NCBI GenBank assembly: GCA_043800975.1
Contig: JAZDMK010000347.1
Location: forward strand, 1-50,416
Source: JAZDMK01 sp043800975
GTDB lineage: Bacteria > Bacteroidota > Bacteroidia > Bacteroidales > JAHJDW01
DNA: 50,416 nt
Direction of reading: 5' to 3'
Shown: in pieces, positions 8,766 to 17,114 of the stretch
Position numbering within the stretch: position 1 is the stretch's first letter
Layout of the letters: each line of letters starts with the position of its first letter
The notes under the pieces: generated by a model
Told to the model about the DNA's origin: nothing
The model's database searches: none
Seen by the model: only the letters and a program-made list of their open reading frames with translations
Translations under genes and position numbers: made by a program

Positions 8766-8828
8766 AACTAATTCTGTCTTAGGTATCGGGTCTTACATTC
8801 AAAGATTGCGTATCTCCAAAATTTCTCT

Positions 8829-8836
8829 TAGCTTTG
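8829..8836 (+). promoter_or_regulatory. -7 element for yicC-gmk-nadD
   Basis: TAGCTTTG, perfect TAnnTTTG, 16 bases before the yicC ATG. Confidence 0.7.
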
Positions 8837-8852
8837 AATTAAATTTCAACCC

Positions 8853-9728
8853 ATGATCAAATCAATGACCGGCTATGGCAAAGCAGTTTGTGAAATGCCC
8901 GGTAAAAAAATTACAATTGAAATCCGCTCTGTAAACGGGAAACAGTTTGATATCAAAACGCGCATTCCTTCTTTTTACAGCGAGAAAGAACTGGAAATTA
9001 GAAACCTTCTTTCGGAAAAACTGGAACGCGGATCCGTTGATTTTTCAATGTATGCTGATGTTTCAGATGAACATACTTCTCAAACACTGAATAAAAAATT
9101 AATATTATCCTATTACAATGAGTTAAAATCATTGCACGATGAAATGCCCGGATCAACGCAACCGGATTATCTTTCCTCAATTTTACGATTTCCCGATGTG
9201 CTGAAATCTGCCCGCGAAGAACTCACCGAACAGGAATGGGGAAAAGTATTTTGCCAGATTCTTGAAGCCGTTAAGCATTTTAATGTATCACGCAGCAACG
9301 AAGGAAAAAAGCTTGAGGCAGATATTACAGCGCGTTGCAAACAGGTAAGTAAATTATTGGAAAGTATTCTTCTTCTGGAAGAAAACCGCAAGGAAAATAT
9401 TCGTACAAGAATAAAAAAATCGTTGACGGATATCAGCGAAAATACACGCATTGATGAGAACCGTTTTGAGCAGGAAATTATTTATTATCTGGAAAGAATC
9501 GATTTCACAGAAGAAAAAGTAAGGCTCGCATCGCACCTGAAATATTTTGATGAAACGATGAAAAGTGAAGGGCCTATCGGAAAAAAACTCGGTTTTATTT
9601 TGCAGGAGATGCTGCGTGAAACCAATACCCTGGGCTCAAAAGCAAATGATGCAGAAATTCAGAAAATCATCGTGCAGATGAAGGATGAGCTGGAGAAAGT
9701 ACGCGAACAACTCATGAATGTTTTATAA
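8853..9728 (+). CDS. yicC: YicC-family endoribonuclease
   Basis: A 291-residue YicC-family protein; characterised members are endoribonucleases acting on RNA in the cytoplasm. The N-terminal signature MIKSMTGYGKA and the C-terminal stretch with EIQKIIVQMKDELEKVREQ are diagnostic. It heads an apparent operon with gmk (gap 3 bases) and nadD (gap 1 base), the usual yicC-gmk order. A -7 element lies just upstream. Confidence 0.93.
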   Translation: MIKSMTGYGKAVCEMPGKKITIEIRSVNGKQFDIKTRIPSFYSEKELEIRNLLSEKLERGSVDFSMYADVSDEHTSQTLNKKLILSYYNELKSLHDEMPGSTQPDYLSSILRFPDVLKSAREELTEQEWGKVFCQILEAVKHFNVSRSNEGKKLEADITARCKQVSKLLESILLLEENRKENIRTRIKKSLTDISENTRIDENRFEQEIIYYLERIDFTEEKVRLASHLKYFDETMKSEGPIGKKLGFILQEMLRETNTLGSKANDAEIQKIIVQMKDELEKVREQLMNVL

Positions 9729-9731
9729 ATA

Positions 9732-10298
9732 ATGAACGGAAAAGCCATCATACTTTCAGCACCTTCCGCTTCCGGAAAAACAACACTGGTGCATTATCTG
9801 ATTGATAAAATACCATTGCTTGCTTTTTCAGTTTCTGCAACCAGCCGTAAACAAAGAGAAGAAGAAACAAACGGAAAAGATTATTTTTTTCTGACAGCCG
9901 ATGAATTCAGGAATAAAATTGAAGAAGATGCATTTATTGAATGGGAAGAGGTTTATGAAGACTGCTATTACGGCACGTTAAAATCAGAAATTGAAAGAAT
10001 GTGGAACGAAGGCAAGCATGTGGTTTTTGATGTGGATGTGAAAGGCGGACTTCATTTAAAAAAGACTTTTGGTGAGAAAGCTTTATCTGTATTTGTGCGA
10101 CCTCCATCTATTCAGGAATTAAAAAAACGACTTGAAAAAAGAGGAACAGAAAGCGAAGAGAGCCTGAAAAAAAGAATAGGAAAAGCAGAATACGAAATGG
10201 CGTTTGCCAATCTTTTTGATGTGGAAGTTGTCAACGACGACAGAGAAGCTGCCTGCCGTGAAGCAGAAGAAATTGTAAAAAAGTTTTTGAATTTGTAG
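9732..10298 (+). CDS. gmk: Guanylate kinase
   Basis: Phosphorylates GMP to GDP with ATP in purine nucleotide synthesis. The 188-residue length is normal. The P-loop is SAPSASGKTT (residues 9-18), followed by the GMP-binding motif SATSRKQREEE with the family's arginine and acidic residues, and YGTLKSEIE. It lies between yicC and nadD in one operon. Confidence 0.95.
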   Translation: MNGKAIILSAPSASGKTTLVHYLIDKIPLLAFSVSATSRKQREEETNGKDYFFLTADEFRNKIEEDAFIEWEEVYEDCYYGTLKSEIERMWNEGKHVVFDVDVKGGLHLKKTFGEKALSVFVRPPSIQELKKRLEKRGTESEESLKKRIGKAEYEMAFANLFDVEVVNDDREAACREAEEIVKKFLNL

Positions 10299-10299
10299 T

Positions 10300-10884
10300 T
10301 TGAAAAAAAAGAAAATCACCGGTCTTTTTTTCGGATCATTCAATCCGATTCACATCGGCCATATGGCCATCGCAAATTATCTTGTTGAATACGGAAAGCT
10401 GGATGAAATCTGGTTTGTAGTATCACCCCACAATCCATTAAAAGAAAAGAAAAGTTTGCTGAACGGTCATCATAGATTGATGATGGTGAAAGAGGCAATC
10501 GAAGGAGATACCCGTTTTCGCGCCCGTGACATTGAATTTAAAATGCCGCAGCCTTCATACACAATCGACACATTGACATTTCTTACAGAACAGAATCCGG
10601 AGAAAAACTTTTGTTTGATTGTTGGTTCCGATAGCATAGCCTCTTTTAAAAAATGGAAAAATTTCGAAACCATTTTATCTGATTATTCAATTCTTGTTTA
10701 CCCAAGACCCGGTGACGAGGAAAGCGAATTTTTAAAACATCCGAATGTAAAATTAGTGGAAGCCCCACGCATGGATGTCTCTTCCAGCTTCATTCGCAAA
10801 GCCATTGCAGATAAAAAAGATGTACGGCATTTTGTTTCCGAACGTGTATGGAAATACATGGAAGAAATGGGTTTCTATAAGTAA
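10300..10884 (+). CDS. nadD: Nicotinate-nucleotide adenylyltransferase
   Basis: Adenylates nicotinate mononucleotide in NAD synthesis. The nucleotidyltransferase motif GSFNPIHIGHM lies at residues 12-22 and the SSSFIRKA motif (family consensus SSTxIR) near the C-terminus. The start is TTG at 10300, one base after the gmk stop; no ATG precedes the active-site motif in frame, so TTG is required. Length is 194 residues, normal for the family. Confidence 0.94.
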   Translation: MKKKKITGLFFGSFNPIHIGHMAIANYLVEYGKLDEIWFVVSPHNPLKEKKSLLNGHHRLMMVKEAIEGDTRFRARDIEFKMPQPSYTIDTLTFLTEQNPEKNFCLIVGSDSIASFKKWKNFETILSDYSILVYPRPGDEESEFLKHPNVKLVEAPRMDVSSSFIRKAIADKKDVRHFVSERVWKYMEEMGFYK

Positions 10885-10888
10885 TTTT

Positions 10889-11644
10889 CTAAAATATTAG
10901 TCCGCAGGAATACTGCATTATCAGTTCCTCTTTACCCCTTTTAATCCGGTGAGGAAAAACTTTACTGATTGCAAAATTCATCTTTGTGACGCCTGCCCAA
11001 GCATTAAAAAGGTGCAGCTGAATAAAGCAACTGTCGGCTGTTTCCTCAATTACTGGTTCGGGGTTTAAATTTCTCAGTTTGTTTTTTTGTTCAGTGTTGA
11101 ATTTTAAATAATCTACTTTTCTTGAAGCTAATTCATTGCAAGCTTTTTTACTACAAAGTAGTTCGTTGAAGCCATAACCGGAGTGCCAGAATAGCGCAAA
11201 ATTACTCCCTTTAAGAAGGAACACCATGTACTGAAAGTATCCCATGGGAGAAGGATCTACTTCAATGTGATCGAAAAGAGGAATGCTGTCAACATATTTC
11301 CAGACTGCACTTGATTTTTCTTCTGACGGAAAAACTTTTTCAAAGGCTTGGTTTTCGCGCAGAGCCATAAAAACAGGATACCCGCCCATACCATCGTAAT
11401 GGTAGTAAAAATGGAGCTTCCAGCCTTTTTCCATTTTGATTTTATCGAACAGAGAAAAATAGTCATTCACTTTAAACTTATTGGTATCAATAGTTTTACC
11501 TGTTCCCTTTTTTATAAATCCTGCTTTTTCATGATAGGAAGTAATTTTGTCAACGAAGCCTTGATAGTCTTGTTGCACCGGAATGCAGGAATCTGAAATT
11601 AAACAGGAGCAAAGAAAAAACGGGAGGCTGATCATAAATTTCAT
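10889..11644 (-). CDS. Hypothetical lipoprotein
   Basis: A 251-residue protein of unrecognised family. The start chosen is ATG at 11644; the longer frame would begin with GTG at 11674, which falls inside the -7 promoter element. The N-terminus is hydrophobic and cysteine-containing (MISLPFFLCSCLISDSC), suggesting a lipoprotein signal. The body has aromatic-rich stretches and no obvious catalytic motif. It converges with nadD. Confidence 0.65.
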   Translation of the reverse strand: MKFMISLPFFLCSCLISDSCIPVQQDYQGFVDKITSYHEKAGFIKKGTGKTIDTNKFKVNDYFSLFDKIKMEKGWKLHFYYHYDGMGGYPVFMALRENQAFEKVFPSEEKSSAVWKYVDSIPLFDHIEVDPSPMGYFQYMVFLLKGSNFALFWHSGYGFNELLCSKKACNELASRKVDYLKFNTEQKNKLRNLNPEPVIEETADSCFIQLHLFNAWAGVTKMNFAISKVFPHRIKRGKEELIMQYSCGLIF

Positions 11645-11673
11645 AATGATGGAATTTGAAAAGTGTAAACACA

Positions 11674-11681
11674 CAAAGATA
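11674..11681 (-). promoter_or_regulatory. -7 element for the hypothetical lipoprotein
   Basis: TATCTTTG on the minus strand, 30 bases before the ATG at 11644. It decides the start codon. Confidence 0.65.
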
Positions 11682-11726
11682 CTATCCGGTTAAGAATAAT
11701 TGAAAAAAAGGATTACTTAATGGCGA

Positions 11727-12569
11727 TTAGCGATAACTCTGAACTTTCGTATCACGCGGTCTTACACTCAGGACGGGAACCGGAGATTCATTTACAATTT
11801 GCAGTGCAAATGAACCCAGTAAGAAATTAGATGTTTTAACTTCCTGTTCTGTCATAATGCAAATCACATCGGCATTTACTTTTTCCGCATGATCCATCAT
11901 GTTTTTAATTACTTTACTCCCGGTAACACATTCACTGTGAAACGGAATCTTTCGGTCTTTAAAATACAATTCAACCTGATCTGTATAGTTGTCCAGAACG
12001 CGCTGCGCCTCTTTTCCACCCGAAGTGTTCATTGCCAGAATTTCAACACTTGCATGAAAGGCTTTTGCAAATTCAGCTGCTGTCGTTGCCTTTTGTCGGG
12101 TTTCAGGCGTGGTATCCAGAGGCACAAGAATTTTCTTTATCGTTTCCGGAATATGATCATTTTTAAATGAAAGCACAGGTGGCTTGGTGTTGGCAATTAT
12201 TTTATAGGCGGTATTGGTTTTGTACAACGCATTGAATCCGGATAAACGAACGCTGGAGCACATAATCAAAGAGGCATGTTCATGATTCGATTCTTTTGAA
12301 ACTTCATCAACGATATTTCCTCTTCGTACTTTAAACGTTAGCTCAACTCCCGGTGCAATGGACGACCTGAACTTTTTGTGAAGCTCTGCAAACTTTTGCT
12401 CTGCAATCGCAGTACCTTCTTCAAACGACTTTGCACCCAAAGCATTTTTATCTTCAAGTACATAAACCATAATCACGTGCGACTCAAGACGACGCGCCAT
12501 TTTAAGCGAGAATTCTAACGATCCGATCGCTTCCTCACTAAAATCAACAGGGACAATAATGTGTTTCAT
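11727..12569 (-). CDS. Two-domain universal stress protein
   Basis: A 280-residue protein made of two tandem UspA domains: MKHIIVPVDFSEEAIGSLEF at the start and IKKILVPLDTTPETRQKA near residue 143. Each domain begins with the beta-strand and aspartate typical of nucleotide-binding Usp proteins. Tandem Usp proteins are common in Bacteroidota stress responses; the ligand is not clear. The start chosen is ATG at 12569. The TTG at 12596 overlaps the -7 element. Confidence 0.9.
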   Translation of the reverse strand: MKHIIVPVDFSEEAIGSLEFSLKMARRLESHVIMVYVLEDKNALGAKSFEEGTAIAEQKFAELHKKFRSSIAPGVELTFKVRRGNIVDEVSKESNHEHASLIMCSSVRLSGFNALYKTNTAYKIIANTKPPVLSFKNDHIPETIKKILVPLDTTPETRQKATTAAEFAKAFHASVEILAMNTSGGKEAQRVLDNYTDQVELYFKDRKIPFHSECVTGSKVIKNMMDHAEKVNADVICIMTEQEVKTSNFLLGSFALQIVNESPVPVLSVRPRDTKVQSYR

Positions 12570-12593
12570 TTTGGGTGGATTTTGGAACTTCCA

Positions 12594-12601
12594 CAAATAT
12601 A
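12594..12601 (-). promoter_or_regulatory. -7 element for the universal stress protein
   Basis: TATATTTG on the minus strand, 24 bases before the ATG at 12569. Confidence 0.65.
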
Positions 12602-12665
12602 AAACATATTAAGATAAAACCAAAGGAATTGGGGACAAAAATCAACAAAATAATTATCTAAATAT

Positions 12666-13616
12666 CTATTTAATTATGTCCCTGAAAGAGACATTTCCTC
12701 CTGAAAGAATAATTCCGCAGCGCAAATTGTGAATTTTTATCTTGTTCTCGAGTAATGCAGCCACAGGCACCGCAGAGGACGGTTCAATAACAATTTTCAT
12801 TCTTTCCCAGATAAAGAACATGGCCTTACGAATGGACTCTTCATCAACAGTAACAATATCATCCACATATTTCTGGATAATACCAAAGGTCTTTTCACAG
12901 AGGGATGTTTTTAAACCATCAGCAATGGTTTTGGGATTTTCCGAAGGAATGATCTTCCCAGCCTGATAAGACTTCCAGGCATCATTCGCCATTTCAGGTT
13001 CTGCTGCAACAACTCGTATTGATTTGCCAAAGTAAGCAGCCGAAAGAGCCGTTCCGCTTAATAATCCACCACCACCCACCGGAGCAAGAATCAGATCGAA
13101 ATTTTGAACATCCTCTAACAACTCTTTACAGGCAGTAGCTTGCCCGGCAATGATCCGATAATCGTCGTAAGGATGAATAATAACAGCCCCGGTTTTTTCA
13201 ACAACTTTAGCCAGCGTTTCTTCCCGTGAAATTAAGGTGGGTTCACAGAAAGTAATTTCTGCATCATAGTCTTTCACTGCATTTACCTTTACATCCGGAG
13301 AGTCGGATGGCATTACAATATATGCTTTGCAGCCATGCACGCGCGCTGCAAGTGCCAGGGCCTGTGCATGGTTACCTGATGAATGCGTTGATACACCCCT
13401 TTGTTGTGCTTCTTTTCCAGCCAGCAGAACAGCATTTGTGGCTCCACGATATTTGAAAGCACCAGCCCTCTGAAAATTTTCACACTTAAAAAAAACTTCC
13501 CCGCCCACTAAATTATTCAGGGTTTCACAAGTTAAAACGGGTGTACGATGAACATACGGAGCAATGCGTTCGTGCGCTTTGCAAATACTATCCGGGGTTG
13601 GGAAAAGATCAGTCAT
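12666..13616 (-). CDS. PLP-dependent serine/threonine dehydratase or serine racemase
   Basis: A 316-residue fold-type II PLP enzyme. The Schiff-base lysine is K55 in AGAFKYRGA, the substrate loop is STHSSGNHAQ, and the phosphate-binding glycine loop is VGGGGLLSG. There is no C-terminal ACT regulatory domain, so it resembles catabolic threonine dehydratase (TdcB) or serine racemase rather than biosynthetic IlvA. The likely reaction is deamination of L-threonine or L-serine; racemase activity cannot be excluded. It is divergent from trpS with a perfect -7 element. Confidence 0.85.
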   Translation of the reverse strand: MTDLFPTPDSICKAHERIAPYVHRTPVLTCETLNNLVGGEVFFKCENFQRAGAFKYRGATNAVLLAGKEAQQRGVSTHSSGNHAQALALAARVHGCKAYIVMPSDSPDVKVNAVKDYDAEITFCEPTLISREETLAKVVEKTGAVIIHPYDDYRIIAGQATACKELLEDVQNFDLILAPVGGGGLLSGTALSAAYFGKSIRVVAAEPEMANDAWKSYQAGKIIPSENPKTIADGLKTSLCEKTFGIIQKYVDDIVTVDEESIRKAMFFIWERMKIVIEPSSAVPVAALLENKIKIHNLRCGIILSGGNVSFRDIIK

Positions 13617-13631
13617 ATAAATTCATTGCAG

Positions 13632-13639
13632 CAAAGTTA
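13632..13639 (-). promoter_or_regulatory. -7 element for the dehydratase gene
   Basis: TAACTTTG on the minus strand, 16 bases before the ATG at 13616. A TTTG stands 23 bases further upstream. Confidence 0.65.
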
Positions 13640-13686
13640 CAATTATCCACAAATGAATGTCATGCAAACGTCTGCCTTAATTTTAT

Positions 13687-13694
13687 TACTTTTG
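13687..13694 (+). promoter_or_regulatory. -7 element for trpS-hflX
   Basis: TACTTTTG, perfect TAnnTTTG. It lies inside the longer open frame that starts at 13548 and so argues that translation begins after it, at 13719. Confidence 0.65.
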
Positions 13695-13718
13695 CACACA
13701 AACTTAAAATTTATTCCT

Positions 13719-14714
13719 TTGGAAATTGTTGTCAGCGGAATCCGTTCAACCGGAAATCTTCACCTCGGAAATTACGTGGGTGCACTCCGCAATTTTACCC
13801 GAATGCAGCACGAAGCCAAGTGCTTCTTTTTTATTGCTGATTTTCATTCTCTCACAACCCATCCTACGCCAGAAGATCTGCACGGTAATGTGAAACAGGT
13901 ACTCGTTGAATACCTTGCTGCCGGCCTTGATCCGGAGGTTGCTACCTTATATTTACAAAGCGATGTTCCCGAAGTGACGGAACTGTATCTTTTGCTGAAC
14001 ATGAACGCATACGTGGGAGAGCTGGAAAGATGCACTTCCTTTAAAGAAAAAATCAGGCAGAATCCGGATAATATTAATGCAGGACTTCTTACTTATCCCG
14101 TGTTGATGGCGGCTGATATAATGATTCACAAAGCACACAAAGTGCCCGTTGGAAAAGATCAGGGACAACATCTTGAAATGACACGCAATTTCGCTGCCCG
14201 CTTCAACCGTATGTATAAAACAGATTATTTTCCAGAACCGGTTGCCTATAACTTCGGGCAGGAATTGATTAAAGTTCCCGGTTTAGATGGTAGCGGAAAA
14301 ATGGGAAAATCGGAAGGCCCTAATAATGCTGTGTTTCTGGCTGATGATCCCGAAACCATTCGTAAAAAAGTGATGAAAGCCGTTACAGACAGTGGTCCTA
14401 CTGAAATGAACCAACCCAAACCCGAAATGATTGAAAATCTTTTTTCATTGATGAAGATTGTTTCAAAAGAAGACACCATCAGCCATTTCGACGATTTATA
14501 CAACAGTTGTCAGATACGCTATGGTGATCTGAAAAAGCAACTGGCTGAAGATATTATCCTATTCATGGCACCCCTGCGTGAAAAGATTCTTGAACTTTCT
14601 TCCAACAATGCATATCTGAAAAAAGTGGCGGAAGACGGTGCTGCGAAAGCAAAAGAAAGTGCTGCGAAAACAATTCGGGAAATCAGAGAAATTATTGGTT
14701 TCCGAAAATTTTAA
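13719..14714 (+). CDS. trpS: Tryptophan--tRNA ligase
   Basis: Charges tRNA-Trp. The class I signatures are GNLHLGNYVG (HIGH-like) near residue 13 and GSGKMGKSEG (KMSKS-like). The open frame extends up to 13548, but the conserved N-terminus EIVVSGIR begins right after a TTG at 13719, and a -7 element at 13687-13694 lies upstream of it. Starting at TTG gives 331 residues, the normal size; the extension would add 57 unusual residues. hflX follows after 13 bases. Confidence 0.93.
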   Translation: MEIVVSGIRSTGNLHLGNYVGALRNFTRMQHEAKCFFFIADFHSLTTHPTPEDLHGNVKQVLVEYLAAGLDPEVATLYLQSDVPEVTELYLLLNMNAYVGELERCTSFKEKIRQNPDNINAGLLTYPVLMAADIMIHKAHKVPVGKDQGQHLEMTRNFAARFNRMYKTDYFPEPVAYNFGQELIKVPGLDGSGKMGKSEGPNNAVFLADDPETIRKKVMKAVTDSGPTEMNQPKPEMIENLFSLMKIVSKEDTISHFDDLYNSCQIRYGDLKKQLAEDIILFMAPLREKILELSSNNAYLKKVAEDGAAKAKESAAKTIREIREIIGFRKF

Positions 14715-14727
14715 CTAAAAAAGTATT

Positions 14728-15867
14728 TTGCCACAAAACTATTCTCACAAACAATTGGCTGCAAAAGCCATTCTTGTTGGCCTTGCAACAAAGAAACAAA
14801 CCGCTGAACAACTGAATGAATATTTGGATGAGCTTGCGTTTCTTGCTGAAACCGCCGGCGTTATTCCTGTTAAAAGGTTTACCCAAAAGCTGGAACACCC
14901 TGATGGCAGAACCTTTGTTGGCAAAGGAAAACTAGCTGAGATCAAAACGTTTGTTGAAGAAAATAAAATAGAAGTTGCCATTTTTGATGACGATCTGACA
15001 CCTTCTCAGTTTAGGAATATTGAAGATGCATTAGGTTGCCGGTTGTTAGATCGAAGCACTCTTATCCTAGATATTTTTGCAGTACGCGCCAGATCTGCTA
15101 ATGCAAAAACACAGGTTGAGCTTGCACAATACGAATACTTACTTCCTCGCCTGACGGGAATGTGGTCGCACTTATCCAAGCAACGCGGTGGTATTGGAAT
15201 GCGTGGTCCCGGAGAAAAAGAAATTGAAACGGACCGTCGGATTATCCGAAAAAAAATTGCGCTTTTGAAAGAGCAACTTAAAAATATAGACAAGCAAATG
15301 CGAACCCAGCGTAAAAACAGGGAGCAAATGCCGAGGGTTGCATTGGTAGGATATACAAATGTTGGAAAGTCTACATTGATGAACCTTTTAAGTAAATCAA
15401 CCCTTTTCGCTGAAAATAAACTTTTTGCTACACTTGACACAACTGTCAGAAAAGTAGTAGTAAGCGAAACACATTTTCTCCTCTCGGATACGGTTGGGTT
15501 TATTAGAAAATTGCCCCATCATTTAATTGAATCCTTTCGTTCCACCCTGGATGAAATTAAAGAATCGGATTTATTAGTGCACGTAGTGGACATTTCACAT
15601 CCCGGCTTTGAAGATCAGATTTATGTTGTCAAGCAAACATTGATGGATCTGGGCGTCATCGACAAGCCTACCATTCTTTGTTTTAATAAAGTGGACACAT
15701 ACACGCACAATCCGGATGATATTGAAGAAAAGAAATTAAGCATAGCCGACTTAGAAAAAACATGGATGGCAAAAGAAAATGCTCCCTGTGTTTTTATTTC
15801 AGCTACCAAACAAATGCAGATCGATAAATTAAAACAGCTGATTATCAAAAAGATTAAACCTAATTAA
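14728..15867 (+). CDS. hflX: GTPase HflX
   Basis: A ribosome-associated GTPase that rescues or splits stalled or heat-damaged ribosomes. The 379-residue protein has the HflX N-terminal domain (GKGKLAEI, RLTGMWSHLSKQRGGIGMRG) and a GTPase domain with Walker A GYTNVGKSTLMN, G3 DTVGF and G4 NKVD. The start shown is TTG at 14728, 13 bases after trpS; no better in-frame start was seen before the conserved region. Probably cotranscribed with trpS. Confidence 0.93.
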   Translation: MPQNYSHKQLAAKAILVGLATKKQTAEQLNEYLDELAFLAETAGVIPVKRFTQKLEHPDGRTFVGKGKLAEIKTFVEENKIEVAIFDDDLTPSQFRNIEDALGCRLLDRSTLILDIFAVRARSANAKTQVELAQYEYLLPRLTGMWSHLSKQRGGIGMRGPGEKEIETDRRIIRKKIALLKEQLKNIDKQMRTQRKNREQMPRVALVGYTNVGKSTLMNLLSKSTLFAENKLFATLDTTVRKVVVSETHFLLSDTVGFIRKLPHHLIESFRSTLDEIKESDLLVHVVDISHPGFEDQIYVVKQTLMDLGVIDKPTILCFNKVDTYTHNPDDIEEKKLSIADLEKTWMAKENAPCVFISATKQMQIDKLKQLIIKKIKPN

Positions 15868-16203
15868 ATGTTCAAAGAAGTACATCTTGATATATCCAAT
15901 GTTAAGACGAGCCTATTGTATTTATTCTTAACACTGATCGCTAAATGCAGGAATTCTAATGACGAAATACCCTGTCTTATATACCATTCAGCATATTCCA
16001 TCTCTGTTTTCTGCGACAGATAACCCTTTCTTCGCTTTTTCGATTTAAATTAAGTAGATTTACTTATTGTTTTGTCGGGAGTTTCATATGATCTTTATTA
16101 AGCTAAAAAAATGCAGAAAATCAGTAGCTTAACGGGATATAGGAACTAAGTAAAATTTCTTATAAACCGATTAAAAAAACAAACAAAACGGAGAAAAAAG
16201 TCT
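15868..16203. other. Gene-free stretch after hflX
   Basis: 336 bases with no open frame of note and no clear terminator or structured RNA. I found no perfect TAnnTTTG before the next gene; 'attgttttg' near 16065 is the nearest match. Confidence 0.5.
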
Positions 16204-16965
16204 ATGAAAGCATTTTCAAAAATCCTGGTCGCTGTTCTCATCCTTTTTGCTTTTGGGATGAAAAGTCAGCAGATTTTTGCTTCCGGATTCAAACTTACGG
16301 GTGGTCCGTATAAGGTTTGTCCTACGCAAAAACCAACAGATGGAAATATAATCGGTGACGGGACAGACAATGTCTATGCTTCAACTTACAGTACTACTGA
16401 AAGAAAATGGTCGCAGCCGGAAAAGTTGAATGTTAACGGTAAAATGGAAAACAAGGCCACAAAAAAGAATAATTTTATTGTTAAAGAAGAAAGCGGAAAC
16501 TCAGATCTTTACTTATCAAACCTAGTTAACGGAACATGGACTCCTCCTCAGAAAATGGGTGCTCCAATAAATTCGGAATTCTCAGAAAGCAGTGCATGTC
16601 TTACCTCCGATGGGGCAATTCTTTATTTCTCCAGCAATCGTCCGGGTGGATTTGGCGGATACGACATTTACAAATGTGAACGTCAGGAAAATGGTGAATG
16701 GGGTCCTGCTGTAAATCTGGGAAAATCGGTTAACACACCCAAAGATGAAGAAACTCCTTACATTTTAACGGATGATCTGACACTGTATTTCAGTTCACAG
16801 GGTCATGGATCAATCGGCGGTTATGATGTGTATGTTTCAACATTGAATGATGATGGTTTTTGGGGCCGTCCTGAAAATTTGAATTTCCCGGTGAATTCAA
16901 ACATTAACGATCTTTTCTTTTCATTATCAGATGACGAGAACCTAATCTACATTACAAGATATTAA
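16204..16965 (+). CDS. Exported PD40 beta-propeller protein (truncated PorE-like paralogue)
   Basis: A 253-residue exported protein with a signal peptide (residues about 1-27) and WD40-like PD40 repeats. The repeats TSDGAILYFSSNRPGGFGG and LTLYFSSQGHGSIGGYD closely match the propeller of the downstream 660-residue protein, including the shared phrase DDGFWGRPENL. It lacks the TPR, regulatory and OmpA domains of that neighbour and ends shortly after the last propeller strand. It looks like a partial tandem duplicate that stayed intact as a gene. Function unknown, probably periplasmic. Confidence 0.75.
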   Translation: MKAFSKILVAVLILFAFGMKSQQIFASGFKLTGGPYKVCPTQKPTDGNIIGDGTDNVYASTYSTTERKWSQPEKLNVNGKMENKATKKNNFIVKEESGNSDLYLSNLVNGTWTPPQKMGAPINSEFSESSACLTSDGAILYFSSNRPGGFGGYDIYKCERQENGEWGPAVNLGKSVNTPKDEETPYILTDDLTLYFSSQGHGSIGGYDVYVSTLNDDGFWGRPENLNFPVNSNINDLFFSLSDDENLIYITRY

Positions 16966-16994
16966 TAACAACACTGTTACCCCAAATAATACAG

Positions 16995-17023
16995 GACCGT
17001 TTGAAAAAACGGTCTTTTTTTTT
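16995..17023 (+). terminator. Rho-independent terminator
   Basis: Stem GACCGTTT / AAACGGTC with GAAA loop followed by nine T residues, 29 bases after the stop of the propeller gene. Confidence 0.9.
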
Positions 17024-17063
17024 GTTAAGCTTTTTTTTCGTGATGATTAGAGCCTTTATTTCA

Positions 17064-17071
17064 TATCTTTG
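17064..17071 (+). promoter_or_regulatory. -7 element for the PorE-like gene
   Basis: TATCTTTG, 43 bases before the ATG at 17115. It lies inside the longer open frame and so supports the shorter start. Confidence 0.65.
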
Positions 17072-17114
17072 GGGCTCTTTATTGGCTGATGGTCTAAACA
17101 AACATCTTTTTGTT

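Larger units (their letters stand above)
8525..8852. other. Gene-free stretch between the NlpC/P60 gene and yicC
   Basis: 328 bases without a convincing gene. An 80-codon open frame at 8540 is low-complexity and made mostly by an intergenic repeat at about 8645-8720. The yicC promoter lies at the right end. Confidence 0.6.

Noticed and set aside
8540..8782. 80-codon plus-strand open frame after the NlpC/P60 gene
   Set aside because: Low-complexity translation produced by an intergenic repeat; no promoter, no domain.
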